A stretch of 36,130 bases of DNA from an uncultured Prevotella sp. (GTDB lineage: Bacteria > Bacteroidota > Bacteroidia > Bacteroidales > Bacteroidaceae). Location of the stretch: contig CAJPTO010000002.1 of the NCBI GenBank assembly GCA_905373605.1, forward strand, positions 1-36,130, written 5' to 3'. Below, in pieces: positions 31,201 to 36,130 of this stretch; the first letter of the stretch is position 1; each line of letters starts with the position of its first letter. Position numbers and translations under genes: made by a program. The notes under the pieces are model-generated. The model worked only from the letters and a program-made list of their open reading frames with translations. It searched no databases and was not told the DNA's origin.

Positions 31201-33912
31201 TCACCTCACCATCACCTTCCTCACAGTCTTATCTTTGTAACGAACAACGTTTATTCCCCGCTTCGGGGTAGACAGTCGTCGCCCGTCCACATCGTATCGG
31301 CTCATTTCTTTCTTTGAGGTGCCGGGCGTTTGAGGTGCATTCTCAATGTCGGTCGAAAACTTCTTATTCTTCAAGAAGTTGTCCATCAGCACCTTCATCC
31401 AGTGTCCGCCGAGCACGGAACGTCCGTGGAAAATTTGATAATCGCCACTGTTCACCCAATACCAATCGCTAAAGGGCACGCGGTTCTTGCTTTTGTCGGC
31501 AAACTCCCACACAAGGTCGGCAATGCGTGTAAAGCCCTCTTGACTCTCGGCCAAACATGCAGTCCACATCTCCCAGTCTGATTTCGTATACCTTTCACGG
31601 TTATCTAGCGGGATGCCATACGGTTCTGCCTTTGTAAGATAATAGCTATATTCCTTCTTTTTCATTTGTTTGGAGAAGAGGTTAAGCCCCCACAGCTTAT
31701 CCCACACCATATTATATTTCATGCTCCACGTGCCACTGCGGTCGTAAGCCAAGCGATAATGGTCGCCATCGTTAGCCGTTCGTTCCAATGTAGCAGCCAT
31801 CTTGCGCGCCTTATCCATATAAGTGCGGTATGTGGCGTTCTCTCCTTGCATCTGCGCCATCAATGCATAGCCTGCTATTCCCATAATGGCCTTGACGGAA
31901 AGGTTCACGTTGTGAGCCAAATGTCCTGCAAAATCATCGGTGCAAAGTTGGTTGGCAGGGTCTTGTCCGTTAGCTACCAGGTAGTTTGTCCACATGGTAA
32001 GCAAGTCCCAATACTTCTTGGAAAAGTCGGCCTTTCCCTCTCTTAGGCAGGTCATTGCCGTGAGGATAACCATGTTTCCCGCCTCTTCCACAGGCATGTT
32101 CTTGCCAAAATCACCATTCGCACCAGGGAAACAGGAGGCATACGTCTGCTTATCGGCAATGGGATAGAAGCCCAAGTCGTGTGCAGGAAAATGGAATCCC
32201 CAGCGCGAACTGTCGGCGCAATACTTGAACACGCCCTCCAATGCCCCCTTCTCCAACTGCGTGTTATAGGTAAAGAGCAATGGTGCGGCTGGGTAAGTAA
32301 CGTCTACGGTATTGATAAAACCTCCCGAACTGTTCTCTTTCGAGAAGTACATCAGGTCGCCATCCTTATCCATAAACAGCTTATGGGCTGCCAAAGTTTG
32401 GCGATAAGAGGCAGCCAAGGTCTCGGCATACTTCTTGTTTCCTGCAGCCAAGGCATCATCGTAGATAATCTTGTCCCATCGGCGGGCACGCTGCATGTAA
32501 GTTTTATAATTGTCGCGGAAGTTTTCAAAGGCGTCGGTAAGCTGCTGTCCGTCTTTCGCCCAATAGGCCTTGTAGCGCGTTCCGAGATATTGCACATCTT
32601 GAACTTCATCATATCCAATCATCATATAGCTGGAATCGCACTCGGTCAGTCCAAAATTGTGCAAATAACCCAACATCGGCATCTCGCTTTCGTTATTGCT
32701 CTTGATGCGCAACGCATCGCGTTCGGCCAGTGTTCCCTTATTGATGAATTGGCTTTCCACAGTGTTTTGGTCGGTCATGGTTATGTTTCCATTCACATTG
32801 GGTATCAACAAGTACCCCCAATCAATGCAAATGAGGTCGCCCGATTTGCCCAACACGTTTTGTTCTACGCTTCCCGTGCGCAGATAATCAATGTTGTTCA
32901 CGTTTTGTATGCGCGAAATCGTGGGTTGGGTGTTCTTTATCACCGCCAGTTCGGGTGTCGTTCCGAAGAATATCTGCACGTCGTGTTTCCGCTTGTCGTT
33001 GGCGCAAATCTGATAAGATATGTAGTTAATGGGCGTAGAAAGCAGGTTCAAGTCGTCGAGAAACATGGGTGCGGTGAACACTAAACGTAGGTCTACGCCT
33101 CCGCACCGAAACGTATAGTAAGTGTTGGTTGCCATAACGTCGCAGCTGGTTTGCACGACATTACGTATGCTGTTGTGACTTTCTTTCACGTTGGCAAACA
33201 GTCCGATGTCGGCATTAGCACCACCTGTGGTGTTATGCACGTGGTAAGCGATAACGTTGTCACCAACGCGCAAACTCCGTTTTACATTTGTGGGCAACAT
33301 CAACTCTTCGTTTTGAACCCACGTTTCGCCTGTTTCGGTTGCCAAAACACCATTCACGTACACCTCGCACTTATCGTCGTGCGAGTAAATCAGCCACAAG
33401 TCGTGGGCCAGGTCTTCTTTTGTCAGCGTCACATGTCTACGTATATAGATGTCCGAATTGGTATCCGTCCAAGCCGTGCGTATGTTAGGATATTCTTTGG
33501 GAGAGCCAAACGCCGCCTGTTGCGTTTGCCAATTGCCGTCGTTGAAGTCGCGTTGCGTCCAATTCGCAGCGGGCTTTGTGTAGCTAACCTTTGCTTTCCA
33601 CGCGCCCATGTCGGCCATAGGTGCAACGGGTTTCAGCAGTCGTTCCTTCTCTTTTCCCATAAACCGATAGGTGATTCCGTCAACGCGCAGCAAGCCATCT
33701 ATGGCTTTCCGTTGCCCCGTCCAATGGCGTGTGATGCCATCGTATAGGTTATCGTATGGCGACCAGATGGAGAAATAGGGGTCGTTCACTATTAGCGGTA
33801 CAGACGACAGGCGAAGATTTGTGCGCTGATAAGGCTCGAAAAACGAACCGCCCTGCGCTTCTACCGCCAGCACATTTGCCACACCAACCAAATAAAGTAA
33901 TAGCTTTTTCAT
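31201..33912 (-). CDS. GtaA-like (DUF4964/DUF5127/DUF4965/DUF1793-type) secreted protein
   Basis: The ATG at 33912 gives 903 residues with a signal peptide MKKLLLYLVGVANVLAVEAQ; a TTG at 33921 is less likely. The start of the mature protein (PLIVNDPYFSIWSPYDNLYD) and the later part (DVTYPAAPLLFTYN, FPAHDLGFYPIAD, MPVEEAGNMVIL, QLCTDDFAGHLAHN, YNMVWDKLWGLNLF) match the family named after fungal glutaminase A. An inserted jelly-roll like that of GH2 enzymes (about 105-250; LWLIYSHDDKCEVYVNG) interrupts the N-terminal portion. The extreme C-terminus (YDVDGRRLSTPKRGINVVRY) resembles a type IX sorting tail. Glutaminase activity is documented only for fungal relatives. Here, among arabinan-type enzymes, a glycosidase role is just as possible. 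Confidence 0.82.
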   Translation of the reverse strand: MKKLLLYLVGVANVLAVEAQGGSFFEPYQRTNLRLSSVPLIVNDPYFSIWSPYDNLYDGITRHWTGQRKAIDGLLRVDGITYRFMGKEKERLLKPVAPMADMGAWKAKVSYTKPAANWTQRDFNDGNWQTQQAAFGSPKEYPNIRTAWTDTNSDIYIRRHVTLTKEDLAHDLWLIYSHDDKCEVYVNGVLATETGETWVQNEELMLPTNVKRSLRVGDNVIAYHVHNTTGGANADIGLFANVKESHNSIRNVVQTSCDVMATNTYYTFRCGGVDLRLVFTAPMFLDDLNLLSTPINYISYQICANDKRKHDVQIFFGTTPELAVIKNTQPTISRIQNVNNIDYLRTGSVEQNVLGKSGDLICIDWGYLLIPNVNGNITMTDQNTVESQFINKGTLAERDALRIKSNNESEMPMLGYLHNFGLTECDSSYMMIGYDEVQDVQYLGTRYKAYWAKDGQQLTDAFENFRDNYKTYMQRARRWDKIIYDDALAAGNKKYAETLAASYRQTLAAHKLFMDKDGDLMYFSKENSSGGFINTVDVTYPAAPLLFTYNTQLEKGALEGVFKYCADSSRWGFHFPAHDLGFYPIADKQTYASCFPGANGDFGKNMPVEEAGNMVILTAMTCLREGKADFSKKYWDLLTMWTNYLVANGQDPANQLCTDDFAGHLAHNVNLSVKAIMGIAGYALMAQMQGENATYRTYMDKARKMAATLERTANDGDHYRLAYDRSGTWSMKYNMVWDKLWGLNLFSKQMKKKEYSYYLTKAEPYGIPLDNRERYTKSDWEMWTACLAESQEGFTRIADLVWEFADKSKNRVPFSDWYWVNSGDYQIFHGRSVLGGHWMKVLMDNFLKNKKFSTDIENAPQTPGTSKKEMSRYDVDGRRLSTPKRGINVVRYKDKTVRKVMVR

Positions 33913-33964
33913 ATCGAACAAAACACTATGGTATTGGTTTAAACATCATTTTCTGATTACATTG

Positions 33965-33972
33965 CAAAATTA
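33965..33972 (-). promoter_or_regulatory. Candidate -7 element for the glycan cluster
   Basis: On the minus strand TAATTTTG fits TAnnTTTG, about 53 bases before the ATG of the GtaA-like gene, the first gene of the minus-strand run in this window. No -33 TTTG at the normal distance. A regulator-controlled promoter need not have one. Confidence 0.35.
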
Positions 33973-34099
33973 CTCGCCCCATTTAGATAACGGTACGACT
34001 ATCATTCCAAAAAATAACAAAATCGGACCAATGCGCCCCACTGGCTCTTTTTTGCTATACTCTGAATGGATTTTACACATCGATGGTCAGAATAAAGTC

Positions 34100-34107
34100 T
34101 ATCTTTG
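34100..34107 (+). promoter_or_regulatory. Candidate -7 element for the right-edge gene
   Basis: TATCTTTG followed by C fits the Bacteroidetes -7 consensus well. A T-rich TTTTAC lies 25 bases upstream rather than TTTG at 19-21. Transcription from about 34114 would give a leader of about 137 bases. Confidence 0.45.
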
Positions 34108-34250
34108 CAGCATAATAATCAACAACCGATAATCCAAACCTACATATATAATATGGTGTAAGCACCTTGACCCCATGCTGGGTTGTATCTTTTTGATATA
34201 TGCCGAAACCTTAACGAACATAGAACAATTATTTTAACTAGAAACATCTT

Positions 34251-36130
34251 ATGAAAAAGCAAGTACTATCATTAGGCCTGGGACTGTTGAGCGCAACCTT
34301 GCTCAACGCCCAAACCACGCCTTGGCCAGGACATGCTGTGGGCAATGGAGGAGAGTTTTACCTCTACAATGTTGCCACGGGCTTGTGGCTTCAAAACAAC
34401 AACACCGTGAAAGACGGATGGGCAACGGCCGTAAACGTGGGCACACGCGGACTACCCATCACGCTAGAAAAAACAGGAGCAAAGACATTTAAGCTGCGCT
34501 CTACTTTCCGCGGAGGCAATGGTGTATCGAATAAGATTGGCGATGCCGGCCTACTTTATTGGGATATGCCTGCCGCGAACGTAGGGGCTTGGGACATGTC
34601 GCCCGCCGACAACGCCCAATCCATACATGGCTATTGGCTGGAATGCGATGCCTTGGTGCTAGGGGCAGATAACAACCTGCTCACCCTAGACAAGGATAAG
34701 AACAGCGTTTGGCAGCTCGTCACACGAGGAGAACGTATTGCCGACGCGAAAGCAAAGGCTTCTGCGGAGCATCCCGTAGACGTTACATGGCTTATTGACG
34801 CACCCGACCTTGTTACAAAAAATACCACTTACAAACTGGATTTTACCGCAGCACCCAACACCGAGCACTCTACCTACCAAGGTGGATGGGACATTGTGAA
34901 GGCAAACACCATTCAAGAGTTTTGGAATACACAAACTTTCGACTATCACCAAACCATCAGTGGGCTGCCCAATGGCACCTATAAGTTCGGTGTTCGCGGA
35001 TATTATCGCGACGGTTCAAGCCAAACACGCGACTATACCATGTACGGCTATGGTGCCGACAAGTTTCTTAATGGCACCGAGCAGCTTCGTGCCACCTATT
35101 ATGCCAATGGTGCTTCTGCTCCCATCATGTCGCTCTATGCAGGAGCGAAAAAAGCGCCCGAAGAGGGTTTTAGCTTCCAAGCCGAACGCGAGAACAAACA
35201 AAATAGCGGGCTATACGTGCCTAACACACCACATGAGGCCAACTACGCCCTATGGACAGGTAACTACCAAAATGCCGAAATAACTGTTACTGTTACCGAT
35301 GGAACGCTGAAATTCGGTGTAAAAAAGGATGCTGGCGTAGTAGACGATTGGTGCGTAATCTCTGATTTCTCATTGAAATATCTTGGTGAGAAGATTATTC
35401 AAAGCCCAGAAGAGGCACTGAAAGGGCTTAAAGCGATACTCGCCACGGCCAATGCGTTTAAGGGTGCTGTTGCTCCTGCATTGAAAAAGCAATACACCGA
35501 TGCCCTTGCAGCAGCCAACAAGGCACTAACCGCTACCGACCCTGCGGCTATTAACGCTGCCACCGTTGCTTTGCAGAAGGCCTATGATGCCGTTGCTGCA
35601 TGTGCAGAGAATTACGATGCGCTGGTAAAAACAGTACAAGTTTGCAAAAATATCAATAAGAACAACGACGCACAGCTAAACGCTGCCATAACAAAGGCTG
35701 AAAACGTGAGCAAGACCGCCACTACTGGTGCCGACATGAAGGCAGCTCTCGTAGACCTGCGCGTGGCTCGCAAGGTTGCCGCCGCCGATAAACTACCCGA
35801 CATCTACAAGGGTGCTGCCGCGGGCGCAGGTGAGTTCTACTTCTACAATGTGGCTTCGCAGAAGTTCCTTATGGGTGGTTCCGACTGGAATACACATGCT
35901 GCCGTAGACATTCCAGGAGTGCTCTTCACCGTTGCAACCGAAGGAAATGGCTTCACCATCAACCGCTTTGGTGGTAAAGACGGCAACTTCTTGGGATACA
36001 ATGGCTATACCGACATCCCTGGGAAAGACGTTTGGGCTTTCGTTCCCGTTGCAGGCAAGGCCAACGTTTACTACATCGTGAAGGGCGACAACCATGCCCA
36101 AGGTTTGGCTTTTGCACCGCAATCTAACAC
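34251..36130 (+). CDS. Large secreted modular protein, 3' end outside window
   Basis: The ATG at 34251 starts MKKQVLSLGLGLLSATLLNA, a clear signal peptide, and the frame is open to the right edge (626 codons seen). Two related modules are visible, one from about residue 33 (GGEFYLYNVATGLWL) and one from about 527 (GEFYFYNVASQKFL), each with an aromatic-rich beta pattern. Between them are a beta domain (about 190-380; YKFGVRGYYRDGS) and an Ala/Lys-rich helical stretch with FIVAR-like repeats (about 390-515). No catalytic domain is seen so far; one could lie beyond the edge. The layout suggests an extracellular glycan-binding or glycan-degrading protein. It diverges from the minus-strand cluster and may share its control region. 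Confidence 0.8.
   Translation, partial: MKKQVLSLGLGLLSATLLNAQTTPWPGHAVGNGGEFYLYNVATGLWLQNNNTVKDGWATAVNVGTRGLPITLEKTGAKTFKLRSTFRGGNGVSNKIGDAGLLYWDMPAANVGAWDMSPADNAQSIHGYWLECDALVLGADNNLLTLDKDKNSVWQLVTRGERIADAKAKASAEHPVDVTWLIDAPDLVTKNTTYKLDFTAAPNTEHSTYQGGWDIVKANTIQEFWNTQTFDYHQTISGLPNGTYKFGVRGYYRDGSSQTRDYTMYGYGADKFLNGTEQLRATYYANGASAPIMSLYAGAKKAPEEGFSFQAERENKQNSGLYVPNTPHEANYALWTGNYQNAEITVTVTDGTLKFGVKKDAGVVDDWCVISDFSLKYLGEKIIQSPEEALKGLKAILATANAFKGAVAPALKKQYTDALAAANKALTATDPAAINAATVALQKAYDAVAACAENYDALVKTVQVCKNINKNNDAQLNAAITKAENVSKTATTGADMKAALVDLRVARKVAAADKLPDIYKGAAAGAGEFYFYNVASQKFLMGGSDWNTHAAVDIPGVLFTVATEGNGFTINRFGGKDGNFLGYNGYTDIPGKDVWAFVPVAGKANVYYIVKGDNHAQGLAFAPQSN

Larger units (their letters stand above)
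33913..34250. other. Divergent promoter region
   Basis: These 338 bases lie between the minus-strand glycan cluster and a plus-strand gene. Plus strand: TATCTTTG at 34100-34107. Minus strand: TAATTTTG at 33965-33972. I see no gene, no long inverted repeat, and no complete TTTG/TAnnTTTG pair. Confidence 0.5.

Noticed and set aside
32179..33084. Plus-strand frame of 301 codons antisense to the GtaA-like gene
   Set aside because: It has no domain, and the minus-strand protein across it shows continuous family motifs.

Overview
The window looks like the chromosome of a Prevotella-type member of the Bacteroidales. The evidence is: promoters of the Bacteroidetes form (TTTG, 19-20 bases, TAnnTTTG); a tmRNA whose tag ends NYALAA; a one-protein hybrid two-component regulator with a periplasmic propeller sensor; lipoproteins with acidic residues after the lipidated Cys; and C-terminal sorting domains of the type IX secretion kind. 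Genus is an inference; no rRNA or marker protein is present.

Left part (1-3339). A secreted Tyr/Gly/Asn-rich protein runs off the left edge on the minus strand, with a good promoter. A 524-base gap holds six degenerate 22-base tandem units built from TACCA/TGGTA half sites. It is followed on the plus strand by a Wzi-type outer-membrane capsule protein and a small lipoprotein, which overlap by ATGA.

Capsule/exopolysaccharide locus (3729-17699, plus strand). In order: SLBB/Wza-type export protein (broken by a frameshift), Wzz chain-length protein, EpsG-type polymerase, a GT4 transferase, a CgeB-like transferase, a 316-base A+T-rich gap, a second GT4 transferase, three UDP-amino-sugar enzymes (4,6-dehydratase/5-epimerase, non-hydrolysing 2-epimerase, RmlD-like reductase), a WbuB-like transferase and a Wzx flippase. 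This is a Wzx/Wzy-dependent pathway with its own UDP-L-6-deoxy-HexNAc supply. The single-domain reductase points to L-QuiNAc/L-RhaNAc rather than L-FucNAc. No initiating phosphoglycosyltransferase or tyrosine kinase is encoded here.

Centre (17700-18689). The tmRNA gene ssrA has its own promoter and three downstream hairpins. A convergent intergenic stretch follows, with a cluster of nested GTTCC/GGAAC palindromes.

Right part (18690-33912, all minus strand). Read in transcription order: a GtaA-like (DUF4964/DUF5127/DUF4965/DUF1793-type) secreted protein, a GH43 endo-arabinanase-like enzyme with a type IX sorting domain, an endonuclease/exonuclease/phosphatase-fold lipoprotein, an IPT/TIG plus NHL-like propeller lipoprotein, an unrecognised secreted protein of about 664 residues, a 1317-residue hybrid two-component regulator, and a GH43-aldose-1-epimerase fusion translationally coupled to the regulator. 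It resembles an arabinan-utilisation locus but no SusC/SusD pair is in the window. A divergent region with a TATCTTTG promoter element then leads into a large secreted modular protein running off the right edge.
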